Positions 53,242 to 61,334 of a stretch of DNA of 64,000 nucleotides are shown here, piece after piece. Position 1 is the stretch's first letter, and the number at the start of each line of letters is the position of its first letter. The notes under the pieces were generated by a model. It made no database searches. It was given only the letters and a program-made list of their open reading frames with translations, and was not told where the DNA came from. The stretch is from positions 1 through 64,000 of the forward strand of contig JBEBCD010000023.1 in NCBI GenBank assembly GCA_041158045.1. Direction: 5' to 3'. Origin of the DNA: CAXRBC01 sp041158045. Its GTDB lineage: Bacteria > Actinomycetota > Acidimicrobiia > Acidimicrobiales > Ilumatobacteraceae. The position numbers and the translations under genes were made by a program.

Positions 53242-54899
53242 CACGAGACGCGGGCGAGGCGTCGGGCGACCGCACGCGCGCCCTCGAGGAGAAGCTCCTC
53301 GAGACCAAGGGCCAACTCGCGCAGGCCGTGGCGCAGAACGAGAAGCTGTCCTACACGCTCCGCGAGGCGCGCGACCACATCGCCTCGCTGCGCGAGGAGG
53401 TCGACAAGCTCACGCAGCCGCCCGCCAGCTACGGCGTCGTCGTGGGCAAGAACGACGACGGCACCGTCGACGTGCTCGCCAACGGCCGCAAGTTGCGGGT
53501 CAACCTGCACCCGGGCATCGATGCCGACCGTCTCGCGCGAGGCGCGGAGGTGGTGCTCAACGAGAGCCTCAACGTGGTGAAGTCGCGCGACGCCGAGACC
53601 ACGGGGGAGATCGTGCACCTCAAGGAGATCCTCGAGGACGGCGTGCGCGCCATCGTCACCTGCCGCGGTGACGAGGAGCGCGTCTGCGAGCTCGCCGACG
53701 CGCTGCGGGGCACGCACCTGCGCACCGGCGACCTCCTCCGGCTCGACGCGCGCGCCAACCTGCTGCTCGAGCGCCTCGAGCAGCCCGAGGTGGAGCACCT
53801 GCTGCTCGAGGAGGTGCCCGACGTGTCGTACGCGGACATCGGCGGGCTGGACCTCCAGATCGAGCAGATCGCCGACGCGGTGGAGCTGCCGTTCCTGCAC
53901 GCGGACCTGTTCGCCGAGCACCGCCTGCCGGCCCCCAAGGGGATCCTGCTCTACGGTCCGCCCGGCTGCGGCAAGACGCTCATCGCCAAGGCGGTCGCCA
54001 ACAGCCTCGCCCACAAGGTCGCGGCCGCCAACGGCGGCGACAAGGCGCGCAGCTACTTCATCAACATCAAGGGCCCCGAGCTGCTCAACAAGTACGTGGG
54101 CGAGACCGAGCGGCAGATCCGGCTCGTCTTCCAGCGGGCGCGGGAGAAGAGCGAGGAGGGCTGGCCGGTCATCGTCTTCTTCGACGAGATGGACTCCATG
54201 TTCCGCACTCGCGGCACGGGCATCTCCTCGGACATGGAGAGCACGATCGTGCCCCAGCTGCTCGCCGAGATCGACGGTGTCGAGGGCCTGCGCAACGTGA
54301 TCGTCATCGGCGCGACCAACCGCGAGGACCTCATCGACCCCGCGATCCTGCGCCCCGGTCGTCTCGACGTGAAGATCCGCATCGAGCGCCCCGACGCGGA
54401 GGCGGCCCGCCAGGTGTTCGCCCGGTACCTCACGCGCGAGGTGCCGATCGCCGCGAGCGAGCTCGCCGCCGACGGCGGGGACGCCGACCGGGCGCTCTCG
54501 CGCATGATCGACGGCACGGTGGAGGCGATGTACCGGGAGGACGATGCGACGCGCTTCCTCGAGGTGACGTACCAGAACGGCGACCGGGACGTCCTCTACT
54601 TCAAGGACTTCGCGTCGGGCGCCATGATCGAGAACGTGGTGCGCCGTGCCAAGAAGCTCGCGATCAAGCGGCTCATCGCCGGGGGCGAGCGCGGCGTGCG
54701 ACTCGACGACCTCGTCGACTCGATCGCCCAGGAGTTCAAGGAACACGAGGACCTGCCCAACACCACCAACCCCGACGACTGGGCCAAGGTCTCGGGCCGC
54801 AAGGGCGAACGCATCGTGTTCATCCGCACGCTCGTCGGCGATTCCGGCCAGCGCGGCGGGCGCGCGATCGAGCGCACGGCGACCGGCCAGTACCTCTAG
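53238..54899 (+). CDS. mpa: Proteasome-associated ATPase (Mpa/ARC)
   Basis: 553 residues; hexameric AAA unfoldase that recruits pupylated proteins and feeds them to the 20S proteasome. N-terminal coiled coil (~12-62) binds Pup. Two OB domains (~65-185) include YGVVVGKNDDGTVDVLANG. The AAA module has GPPGCGKTLIAKA near 237, VIVFFDEMDSM near 313 and the arginine-finger region RPGRLDVKI. The C-terminus ends GQYL, the penultimate-Tyr motif that docks into the proteasome alpha ring. First gene of the Pup-proteasome operon. Confidence 0.95.
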   Translation: MTRDAGEASGDRTRALEEKLLETKGQLAQAVAQNEKLSYTLREARDHIASLREEVDKLTQPPASYGVVVGKNDDGTVDVLANGRKLRVNLHPGIDADRLARGAEVVLNESLNVVKSRDAETTGEIVHLKEILEDGVRAIVTCRGDEERVCELADALRGTHLRTGDLLRLDARANLLLERLEQPEVEHLLLEEVPDVSYADIGGLDLQIEQIADAVELPFLHADLFAEHRLPAPKGILLYGPPGCGKTLIAKAVANSLAHKVAAANGGDKARSYFINIKGPELLNKYVGETERQIRLVFQRAREKSEEGWPVIVFFDEMDSMFRTRGTGISSDMESTIVPQLLAEIDGVEGLRNVIVIGATNREDLIDPAILRPGRLDVKIRIERPDAEAARQVFARYLTREVPIAASELAADGGDADRALSRMIDGTVEAMYREDDATRFLEVTYQNGDRDVLYFKDFASGAMIENVVRRAKKLAIKRLIAGGERGVRLDDLVDSIAQEFKEHEDLPNTTNPDDWAKVSGRKGERIVFIRTLVGDSGQRGGRAIERTATGQYL

Positions 54900-54907
54900 G
54901 TCGCGCC

Positions 54908-56437
54908 GTGGCGATCCCCAAGGTCGTCGGCATCGAGACCGAGTACGGCGTCATCGCGCGGGGCATCGACCTCAACCCGGTGACGGCATCGTCCGTCCTC
55001 ATCAACGCGTACGCGGGCCGTCTCGACGGGAGGATCGGCTGGGACTTCGAGGACGAGCGTCCGGGGGCCGACGCCCGCGGCTTCGCCCTCGACGACGCGA
55101 TGGCACCCGAGGTCGAGACGCACCTCGTCAACACGGTGCTGCGCAACGGCGCGCGCTACTACGTCGACCACGCCCACCCCGAATACTCCTCGCCCGAGTG
55201 CCGCACCATCCGCGAGGCCGTGGTGCACGACCGGGCGGGGGAGGAGATCCTGCGCGCCAGCATGGCGGCGGCACGGGCCGCGCTCCCCGACGGCGCCGAG
55301 ATCGTCGTCTACAAGAACAACTCGGACGGCAAGGGCAACAGCTACGGGTGCCACGAGAACTACCTGCTCGCCCGCGAGCTGCCGTTCGGCACCCTCGCCG
55401 CCCAGGTCACGCCCCACCTGGTGACGCGCCAGGTCTTCTGCGGCGCGGGCAAGGTCGGCCGGGAGTCGTCCGACGAGGCGGGCGAGGACCCGGCCGGGCG
55501 CGGGACCTACCAGATCTCGCAGCGCGCCGACTTCTTCGAGGAGGAGATCGGCCTCGAGACGACGCTCAAGCGGCCGATCGTCAACACGCGCGACGAGCCG
55601 CACGCCGACCCGTCGCGCTACCGCCGGCTCCACGTGATCGTCGGCGACGCCAACATGAGCGAGGTCGCGACGTACCTCAAGCTCGGCACCACGGCACTCG
55701 TGCTCGCGATGATCGAGGACGGCGACTATCCGGCGGACCTCGTGCTCGCGCACCCCGTATCGGCGATCCGCGTCGTGAGCCAGGACCCGTCGCTCCGCGC
55801 CGGCGTGCTGCTCTCCGACGGTCGCACCATCGGCGCGCTCGGCGTCCAGCGCCGGCTCTGGGAGGCCGCGCGCCTGCACGTGGCACGGCGCGGCCACGCC
55901 GCCCTCGGCGAGTCCGATACGACGGAGACGCTCGAGCGCTGGGGCGCGGTGCTCGACGGTCTCGAGTCCGACCCCGAGCGCGTGGCCCACGCCGTCGACT
56001 GGGTCGCCAAGCGCCGCATCATCGAGGGCTACGCCGAGCGACACGGGCTCGGGCCGCGCGATGCACGACGGCGCGCCATCGACCTCCAGTACCACGACCT
56101 GCGCCCGGCGACGTCGCTCGCGGCGAGGGCGGGACTCGAGCCGATCGCCAAGCCGGCCGACGTCGAGGCGGCGATCACCGAGCCACCGTCCACCACCCGC
56201 GCGTACTTCCGCGGGAGGTGCCTCGCCAAGTGGCCGCGCGACGTGGTGGCCGCCAACTGGGACTCGATCGTCTTCGACGTCGGCACCGAGCCGCTGCGCC
56301 GCGTGCCGATGATGGAGCCCCTCAAGGGCACCGCGGCCGACGTCGCCGCGCTCCTCGACGAGGCGCGGACTCCGATGGACCTCGTGACGGCCCTCGGCTC
56401 CCAGGTCCGGACCTCGTCCTTCCGCCCCACCAACTGA
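54908..56437 (+). CDS. dop: Pup deamidase/depupylase
   Basis: 509 residues, glutamine-synthetase-like fold shared with PafA. GIETEYGVIARG near 9 binds ATP and Mg; the Dop-specific loop follows (DFEDERPGADARGFALDDA, ~48-66), and NNSDGKGNSYGCHENYLL near 138-155, with RPIVNTRDEPHAD, RRLHVIVGDANMSE and the Trp-rich C-terminal domain. It removes Pup from proteins. Deamidation of Pup-Gln should be unnecessary here because Pup is encoded with a C-terminal Glu. GTG 54908 lies 8 bases after the mpa stop. Confidence 0.94.
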   Translation: MAIPKVVGIETEYGVIARGIDLNPVTASSVLINAYAGRLDGRIGWDFEDERPGADARGFALDDAMAPEVETHLVNTVLRNGARYYVDHAHPEYSSPECRTIREAVVHDRAGEEILRASMAAARAALPDGAEIVVYKNNSDGKGNSYGCHENYLLARELPFGTLAAQVTPHLVTRQVFCGAGKVGRESSDEAGEDPAGRGTYQISQRADFFEEEIGLETTLKRPIVNTRDEPHADPSRYRRLHVIVGDANMSEVATYLKLGTTALVLAMIEDGDYPADLVLAHPVSAIRVVSQDPSLRAGVLLSDGRTIGALGVQRRLWEAARLHVARRGHAALGESDTTETLERWGAVLDGLESDPERVAHAVDWVAKRRIIEGYAERHGLGPRDARRRAIDLQYHDLRPATSLAARAGLEPIAKPADVEAAITEPPSTTRAYFRGRCLAKWPRDVVAANWDSIVFDVGTEPLRRVPMMEPLKGTAADVAALLDEARTPMDLVTALGSQVRTSSFRPTN

Positions 56438-56488
56438 GCGGTGCGCGCGGCGCGTCGCCGCGCCCGCGCGGCGGCGGGCCGCCCTTGC

Positions 56489-56494
56489 TATGGT
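56489..56494 (+). promoter_or_regulatory. -10-like TATGGT for pup
   Basis: Ends 7 bases before GTG 56502, which supports that codon as the pup start rather than ATG 56490, which lies inside the hexamer. Suggests pup-prcBA can be transcribed separately from mpa-dop. Confidence 0.45.
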
Positions 56495-56501
56495 GCGACG
56501 C

Positions 56502-56714
56502 GTGAGCGAGCGGGCACGGGTGACGCGCACCAAGCGCGGGCGCGAGGAGCGTGCGGACGACCTCGACGCCGGCCGCACGGAGGAGGTCGAGGGCGGCGAG
56601 CAGGGCGAGCGTCTCAAGGCCGAGCTCGACGACCTGCTCGACGAGATCGACGACGTGCTGGAGACCAACGCCGAGGACTTCGTGAAGAGCTACGTGCAGA
56701 AGGGCGGCGAGTAG
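56502..56714 (+). CDS. pup: Prokaryotic ubiquitin-like protein Pup (ends in Glu)
   Basis: 70 residues, disordered and charged. The C-terminal half carries the conserved ELDDLLDEIDDVLETNAEDFV helix region, which binds the Mpa coiled coil, then KSYVQKGGE. The last residue is Glu, not the more common Gln, so PafA can ligate it to lysines without Dop deamidation. Start candidates are ATG 56490, GTG 56502 and GTG 56520 (74, 70 or 64 residues); GTG 56502 was chosen because TATGGT ends 7 bases before it. It lies between dop and prcB. Confidence 0.93.
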   Translation: MSERARVTRTKRGREERADDLDAGRTEEVEGGEQGERLKAELDDLLDEIDDVLETNAEDFVKSYVQKGGE

Positions 56715-56717
56715 CCG

Positions 56718-56723
56718 TAGCCT
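56718..56723 (+). promoter_or_regulatory. -10-like TAGCCT upstream of prcB
   Basis: Lies 3 bases after the pup stop and ends 9 bases before the prcB ATG 56733; a GAGCGGG run between them is a possible weak ribosome-binding site. May give a separate prcBA transcript. Confidence 0.3.
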
Positions 56724-56732
56724 GAGCGGGCG

Positions 56733-57518
56733 ATGGCGATGCCCGTCTTCGGCCCCGGCGAGGACCCGGGCGCCAACTTCAGCGAGCTGCTCCGCAAGGT
56801 CGGCCTGTCGCCGTTCGACGGAGTGAGCCCGGACGCGGACCTCGTCATCCCGCACGCGACGACCTGCGTCGCACTGCGCTGCAGGGGCGGCGTGGTGATG
56901 GCGGGCGACCGGCGCGCCACCTCGGGCAATCTCATCAGCCACCGGAGCATGGAGAAGGTGGTGCAGGCCGACGACTTCAGCGGCGTGGCGATCGCCGGCG
57001 CGGCGGGCCCCGCCATGGAGATGATCAAGCTCTTCCAACTGCAGGTCGAGCACTACGAGAAGGTCGAGGGTCAGGTGCTCTCGCTCGAGGGCAAGGCCAA
57101 CCAGCTCTCGATGTTCGTGCGCAGCAACCTGCCGGCCGCGATGCAGGGCCTCGTCGTCGTGCCGATCTTCGGCGGCTACGACCTCGCCGAGCGCGACGGT
57201 CGCCTGTGGGACTACGACGTGACGGGCGGGCGCTACGAGGAGCGCGACTTCGTCGCGACGGGCTCGGGCTCGCTCCACGCGGGCACCGTGATGCGCGTCG
57301 GCTGGCGCCGCGACATGACGCCCGACGACGCGGTGCGCCTCGCTGCGCGCGCCCTGTGGGAGGCGTCCGACGCCGACTCGGCGACCGGCGGCCCCGACGC
57401 GCTGCGCGGCATCTATCCCGTGGTGGCGACGATCACCGCCGCGGGCTGGGAGCGGATCGGGGACCCGGTGCTCGCGAGCCTGTACCAGCAGATCGCGGGG
57501 GAGGTGGGCGCGCGATGA
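56733..57518 (+). CDS. prcB: 20S proteasome beta subunit
   Basis: 261 residues. Propeptide of ~42 residues, then mature sequence TTCVALRCRGGVVMAGDRRATSG; the new N-terminal Thr43 would be the nucleophile, with Asp in AGDRR and Lys in SMEKVV completing the site. GSGSLHAGTVMR and DSATGGPDALRGIYP are typical of bacterial PrcB. The residue before Thr is Ala (HA/TT), whereas M. tuberculosis has Gly (HG/TT). Forms the inner two rings of the 20S core. ATGA overlap with prcA ensures balanced synthesis. Confidence 0.95.
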   Translation: MAMPVFGPGEDPGANFSELLRKVGLSPFDGVSPDADLVIPHATTCVALRCRGGVVMAGDRRATSGNLISHRSMEKVVQADDFSGVAIAGAAGPAMEMIKLFQLQVEHYEKVEGQVLSLEGKANQLSMFVRSNLPAAMQGLVVVPIFGGYDLAERDGRLWDYDVTGGRYEERDFVATGSGSLHAGTVMRVGWRRDMTPDDAVRLAARALWEASDADSATGGPDALRGIYPVVATITAAGWERIGDPVLASLYQQIAGEVGAR

Positions 57519-58192
57519 ACATGCCCTTCTACATCCCGCCGGAGCAGCTCATGAAGGACCGCGCGGACTTCGCCCGCAAGGGCATCGCGCGCGGGCGCGC
57601 GCTCGTCGCGCTGCAGTACGAGTCGGGCCTCGCGCTCGTGGCGGAGAATCCCTCGACGACGCTCCACAAGACGAGCGAGATCTACGACCGCATCGCGTTC
57701 GCCGGTGTCGGCAAGTACAACGAGTTCGACCAGTTGCGCGTCGCCGGCGTGCGCGCGGCCGATCTCAAGGGCTACCAGTTCTCCCGGCGCGACGTGGACG
57801 CGCGCAGCCTGGCCAACCAGTACGCGCAGATCCTCAGCCACCTGTTCAGCGAATCGGCCAAGCCGCTCGAGGTCGAGATCCTCGTCGCGGAGGTCGGCGC
57901 GGGCGGCGAGCACGACCAGCTCTTCCACATCCTCTACGACGGCACGGTGCTCGACGAGCGCGGGGCCTGCGTGCTCGGCGGCGACGCCGAGGCGGTGCTC
58001 GGGCGACTCCGCGAGTCGGGCGCGATCGGTGCGACCCTGCCCGCCGCCCTGCGCGGCGCCGTGGCCGCCCTCGCCGGACCGGAGCGCACGATCCCGTCGA
58101 GCGACGTCGAGGTATCGGTGCTGGAGCGCAACGGCCGCCGCCGCTGCTTCCGCCGCCTCGCCGACGCGGAGGTCGCGACGCTGCTCGCGTGA
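57515..58192 (+). CDS. prcA: 20S proteasome alpha subunit
   Basis: 225 residues. FYIPPEQLMKDRADFARKGIARG near 5-27 is the N-terminal gate helix region of bacterial alpha subunits; SEIYDRIAFAGVGKYNEFDQLR near 54-75 and YDGTVLDERG follow. No catalytic Thr is expected. Forms the outer rings that gate entry and dock Mpa. The protein is a little short of the usual ~240-250 residues and lacks a long acidic tail. ATG 57515 overlaps the prcB stop (ATGA). Confidence 0.94.
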   Translation: MNMPFYIPPEQLMKDRADFARKGIARGRALVALQYESGLALVAENPSTTLHKTSEIYDRIAFAGVGKYNEFDQLRVAGVRAADLKGYQFSRRDVDARSLANQYAQILSHLFSESAKPLEVEILVAEVGAGGEHDQLFHILYDGTVLDERGACVLGGDAEAVLGRLRESGAIGATLPAALRGAVAALAGPERTIPSSDVEVSVLERNGRRRCFRRLADAEVATLLA

Positions 58193-58200
58193 CGCGCGGC

Positions 58201-58206
58201 TAGGTT
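58201..58206 (+). promoter_or_regulatory. -10-like TAGGTT for pafA
   Basis: Ends 7 bases before GTG 58214 and supports that start over TTG 58205, which overlaps the hexamer. No ribosome-binding site is seen. Confidence 0.45.
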
Positions 58207-58213
58207 GCCCCGC

Positions 58214-59572
58214 GTGGAGCGCCGCATCTACGGCCTCGAGAACGAGTACGGCGTCACCTGCACGCTGCGCGGCCAGCGGCGGCTCAGCCCCGACGAGGTG
58301 GCGCGGTATCTCTTCCGCAAGGTCGTCTCGTGGGGCCGGTCGTCCAACGTGTTCCTCGAGAACGGCGCGCGCCTCTACCTCGACGTCGGGAGCCACCCCG
58401 AGTACGCCACGCCCGAGTGCGACTCGATCATGGACTGCGTCGTGCACGACAAGGCGGGCGAGCGGATCCTGGAGGAGCTGCTCGACGGGGCGGAGCAGCG
58501 GCTGCGGGACGAGGGCATCCGCGGCACCATCTACCTCTTCAAGAACAACGTGGATTCGGCCGGCAACAGCTACGGCTGCCACGAGAACTACCTCGTGTCC
58601 CGCGCCGACGACACGGAGCGCTACGCCGAGGTGCTCATCCCGTTCCTCGTGACGCGCCAGATCTACGCGGGCGCGGGACGCGTGCTCCAGACCGCGCGGG
58701 GGCCGATCTTCTCCATCGCGCAACGGGCGGAGCACATCTGGGAGGGCGTGAGCTCCGCCACGACGCGCAGCCGCCCGATCATCAACACGCGCGACGAGCC
58801 GCACGCGGACGCCGAGAAGTACCGGCGCCTGCACGTGATCGTCGGGGACTCCAACATGAGCGAGTACGCGACGTACCTCAAGCTCGCGAGCACGGCGTGC
58901 ATCCTGCGGATGATGGAGGACGACTCGGTGACGCTCCGGGACTTCACGCTGGAGAACCCGACGCGGGCCATCCGCGAGATCAGCCACGACGTCACGTGCC
59001 GTCGCACGGTGCGCCTCGCCTCGGGCCGCGAGCTCTCGGCGCTCGACATGCAGCGGGAGTTCCTCGACAAGGCCCTCGCCTACGACGACCGCCACGGGTT
59101 CCCCGCCGAGGAGCGGCGCGGCCTCGAGATGTGGGAGCACTGCGTGACGACCCTCGAGAACGACCCGCTCAAGCTCGACCGCGAGGTCGACTGGGTGATG
59201 AAGCACAACCTCATCGAGGCCTTCCGCGAGCGCCACGGGCTGGCGCTCGACGACGCCCGCGTCGCGCTGCTGGATCTGCAGTACCACGACATCCGCCGCT
59301 CGCGCGGGGTGTACGAGCGGATGGTCCGCGCGGGCCGCGCCGAGGTGCTCTGCGACGACGCGGCCGTCGAGGCGGCGAGGCGGCAGCCCCCGCAGACCAC
59401 CCGCGCGAGGCTCCGCGGCGAGTTCATCCGCCGCGCCAAGGAGCGCAAGCGCGACTACACGGTGGACTGGGTCCACCTCAAGGTCAACGACCAGGCGCAG
59501 CGCACCGTGCTCTGCAAGGACCCGTTCCGCAGTCGCGACGAACGGGTCGACAAGCTCATCGCGTCGCTCTAG
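58214..59572 (+). CDS. pafA: Pup-protein ligase
   Basis: 452 residues, close to M. tuberculosis PafA throughout: RRIYGLENEYGVTC near 3-16, RLSPDEVARYLFRKVVSWGR, DVGSHPEYATPECD with the catalytic Asp, NNVDSAGNSYGCHENYLV, GVSSATTRSRPIINTRDEPH and the C-terminal QAQRTVLCKDPF. Uses ATP to activate the C-terminal Glu of Pup and join it to lysines. The Dop-specific loop is absent, which separates it from dop. The usual pafB-pafC regulators do not follow; lepB does. Confidence 0.95.
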   Translation: MERRIYGLENEYGVTCTLRGQRRLSPDEVARYLFRKVVSWGRSSNVFLENGARLYLDVGSHPEYATPECDSIMDCVVHDKAGERILEELLDGAEQRLRDEGIRGTIYLFKNNVDSAGNSYGCHENYLVSRADDTERYAEVLIPFLVTRQIYAGAGRVLQTARGPIFSIAQRAEHIWEGVSSATTRSRPIINTRDEPHADAEKYRRLHVIVGDSNMSEYATYLKLASTACILRMMEDDSVTLRDFTLENPTRAIREISHDVTCRRTVRLASGRELSALDMQREFLDKALAYDDRHGFPAEERRGLEMWEHCVTTLENDPLKLDREVDWVMKHNLIEAFRERHGLALDDARVALLDLQYHDIRRSRGVYERMVRAGRAEVLCDDAAVEAARRQPPQTTRARLRGEFIRRAKERKRDYTVDWVHLKVNDQAQRTVLCKDPFRSRDERVDKLIASL

Positions 59573-59583
59573 GCGACCGTCGT

Positions 59584-59589
59584 TACGAT
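59584..59589 (+). promoter_or_regulatory. -10-like TACGAT for lepB
   Basis: Ends 6 bases before ATG 59596, in the 23-base gap after pafA. Predicts a leaderless lepB transcript. Confidence 0.5.
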
Positions 59590-59595
59590 GCCCCG

Positions 59596-60162
59596 ATGAT
59601 GCGCCGGACCGCGCTCGCGCAGGCGCGCGAATGGAGCACCGTGGTGTTCGTGGCCGTCGTGGTGGCGGCGCTGGTGCGCACCTTCGTCTTCCAGCAGTTC
59701 TACATCGCGGGCCCGAGCATGGAGACGACGCTCGCGGGCGACGACAGGGTCCTCGTGAACAAGCTCGCGTTGCGCATGGGCGACGTCGGTCGCGGCGACG
59801 TCGTGGTCTTCGACCGCGTCACGACCAACGGCTCCGCCGTGCAGCACGACGACCTCATCAAGCGCGTGATCGCGCTGTCCGGCGAGACCGTGGAGATCCG
59901 CGGATGCACCGTGCGGGTGGACGGGCGCGAGCTCCCCGAGCCGTGGCTGCCGGCCGCCGACGCGTCCCAGGACGACCTCGTCGCGCGCTGCGGCCAGCCC
60001 GACATGGACCCCGTGCGCGTGCCCGACGGCTCGGTCTTCCTCATGGGCGACAACCGCCCGATGTCGTTCGACAGCCGTCAGTTCGGTCCCGTGGCGCTCG
60101 ATGCGGTCGTCGGCGAGGCGTTCGTCGTCATCTGGCCCCCGAGCCACTGGTCGGGTCTCTAG
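59596..60162 (+). CDS. lepB: Signal peptidase I
   Basis: 188 residues. One N-terminal membrane anchor (~13-31), then catalytic Ser in YIAGPSMETTL near 42, Lys in DLIKRVIALSGE near 92, and the GDNRPMSFDSRQFGPV box near 155. Cleaves signal peptides on the outer face of the membrane. Small for the family but complete. Its last 35 bases overlap the convergent phosphodiesterase gene. Position next to tat genes groups export functions. Confidence 0.93.
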   Translation: MMRRTALAQAREWSTVVFVAVVVAALVRTFVFQQFYIAGPSMETTLAGDDRVLVNKLALRMGDVGRGDVVVFDRVTTNGSAVQHDDLIKRVIALSGETVEIRGCTVRVDGRELPEPWLPAADASQDDLVARCGQPDMDPVRVPDGSVFLMGDNRPMSFDSRQFGPVALDAVVGEAFVVIWPPSHWSGL

Positions 60163-60898
60163 GGTCGCGCGTCCCGTCGCGACCGTCCACGAGGCGGTCC
60201 GGCCAGTCGCCGTGGAGCGCGTCGCACCCCGCGTCGAGCAGGGCGCGGGCCTGGTGGGCGAATCGCACGTCCCACGCGATGGCCTCGAGACCGAAGCGGT
60301 GGGCGAGGGCGACGAGACCGCCCGTCCAGTCGTCGCGGTGCATCGAGACGGCCGCGACGCCGGCGTCCGCCACGAGGGCGAAGCGGCGCTCCGGCCCCTC
60401 GGCCATCCGCCCGAGGCGCTCCGAGTGCACGATGCGCGGACCGTCGCCCGCAGGGGAGTGCGCGGCGACGCGCCCCACCCACGCCGTGCAGGTGGCGGGC
60501 TCGGGATGGCACAGCCATGTGCGCGCGGCGAGTCCGGGCACGCCGGCGACGCCCGAGAGGAGCGGGTCGAGTGCCGCCGGGTCCCGCACGTCGACGCTGA
60601 GGTGGCGCCGTCCCCACGGGAGTGCGAGCAGCGCGTCGAGCGACGGCACGTCGCCCGGCAGGTCGGCGCGCGCCATGGTCGCGACCGCGCGTCTGCGCAG
60701 GCCGTGGCGCACGGTGCCGTCGTGCAGCAGCACGACCTCGCCGTCTCGCGTGCACCACGCATCGGTCTCGATGCCCGTCGCGCCGAGCGCCGCCGCGAGT
60801 CGGAACGCCTCGATCGTGTTGGCCGGCGCATGACCGCTGGCGCCGCGGTGCGCGAAGAGGATCGGCTCCGCGCGGGGCGCGGCGATCGGGCTGCGCAC
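60128..60898 (-). CDS. Glycerophosphodiester phosphodiesterase family protein
   Basis: 256 residues, GDPD TIM barrel. FAHRGASGHAPANTIEAF near 15-32 supplies the first catalytic His and the HRG/NT signature; GIETDAWCTRDGEVVLLHDGTV near 42-63 supplies the metal-binding Glu and Asp and the second His. No signal peptide, so cytoplasmic. Releases sn-glycerol-3-phosphate from deacylated phospholipids. GTG 60898 is set by TAGCAT 6 bases upstream. The 3-prime end overlaps lepB by 35 bases. Confidence 0.87.
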   Translation of the reverse strand: MRSPIAAPRAEPILFAHRGASGHAPANTIEAFRLAAALGATGIETDAWCTRDGEVVLLHDGTVRHGLRRRAVATMARADLPGDVPSLDALLALPWGRRHLSVDVRDPAALDPLLSGVAGVPGLAARTWLCHPEPATCTAWVGRVAAHSPAGDGPRIVHSERLGRMAEGPERRFALVADAGVAAVSMHRDDWTGGLVALAHRFGLEAIAWDVRFAHQARALLDAGCDALHGDWPDRLVDGRDGTRDPRDPTSGSGAR

Positions 60899-60904
60899 GC
60901 GACG

Positions 60905-60940
60905 ATGCTACGGAGAGCGCGCGGGCCCCGCCCGTAGACT
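60905..60940. promoter_or_regulatory. Divergent -10-like hexamers for the GDPD gene (-) and tatB/A-tatC (+)
   Basis: Minus strand TAGCAT (60910-60905) ends 6 bases before GTG 60898. Plus strand TAGACT (60935-60940) ends 6 bases before GTG 60947. Both would make leaderless mRNAs. Confidence 0.5.
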
Positions 60941-60946
60941 GCGCGC

Positions 60947-61333
60947 GTGTTCAACATGTCGGGGACCGAGGTCATGGTCCTCCTCGTGCTGGGGTTGGTC
61001 GTGCTCGGACCGGAGAAGCTGCCCGACGCGATCCGTCGGGTGGGACACCTCTACGGCGAGCTCAAGCGCATGTCGAGCGGCGTGCAAGGCGACCTGCGCC
61101 GCGCGCTCGACGAGCCGATGCGCGAGCTGCGCGGCACCGCCGAGAGCGCGCGCAGCATGGTCAAGGAGGCGACGTCGCCCTTCGCCGGCGCGGTGATGAG
61201 CGCCGCGCCCGCGATGCGGGGGACGGCGGAGACGCCGGCCGCCGCGCCCGAGGCCGCCGCTCCCGAGGCCGCCGCGCCCGAGCCCGCGCCGATCGTGGAG
61301 CCGAGCGAGCACGCGATCGACGACGTCGACTGA
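60947..61333 (+). CDS. Sec-independent translocase TatB/TatA family protein
   Basis: 128 residues. A short N-terminal membrane helix (TEVMVLLVLGLVVLGPEKLPD near 7-27) with the Gly-Pro hinge and Glu, then a long amphipathic helix (~28-90) and an Ala/Pro/Glu-rich tail with a repeated PEAAAPEAAA unit. The FNMSGTEVMVLL start and GPEKLPDAIR fit TatB better than TatA, though such proteins are often labelled TatA. It forms the Tat receptor or pore with TatC. One base separates it from tatC. Confidence 0.85.
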   Translation: MFNMSGTEVMVLLVLGLVVLGPEKLPDAIRRVGHLYGELKRMSSGVQGDLRRALDEPMRELRGTAESARSMVKEATSPFAGAVMSAAPAMRGTAETPAAAPEAAAPEAAAPEPAPIVEPSEHAIDDVD

Positions 61334-61334
61334 C

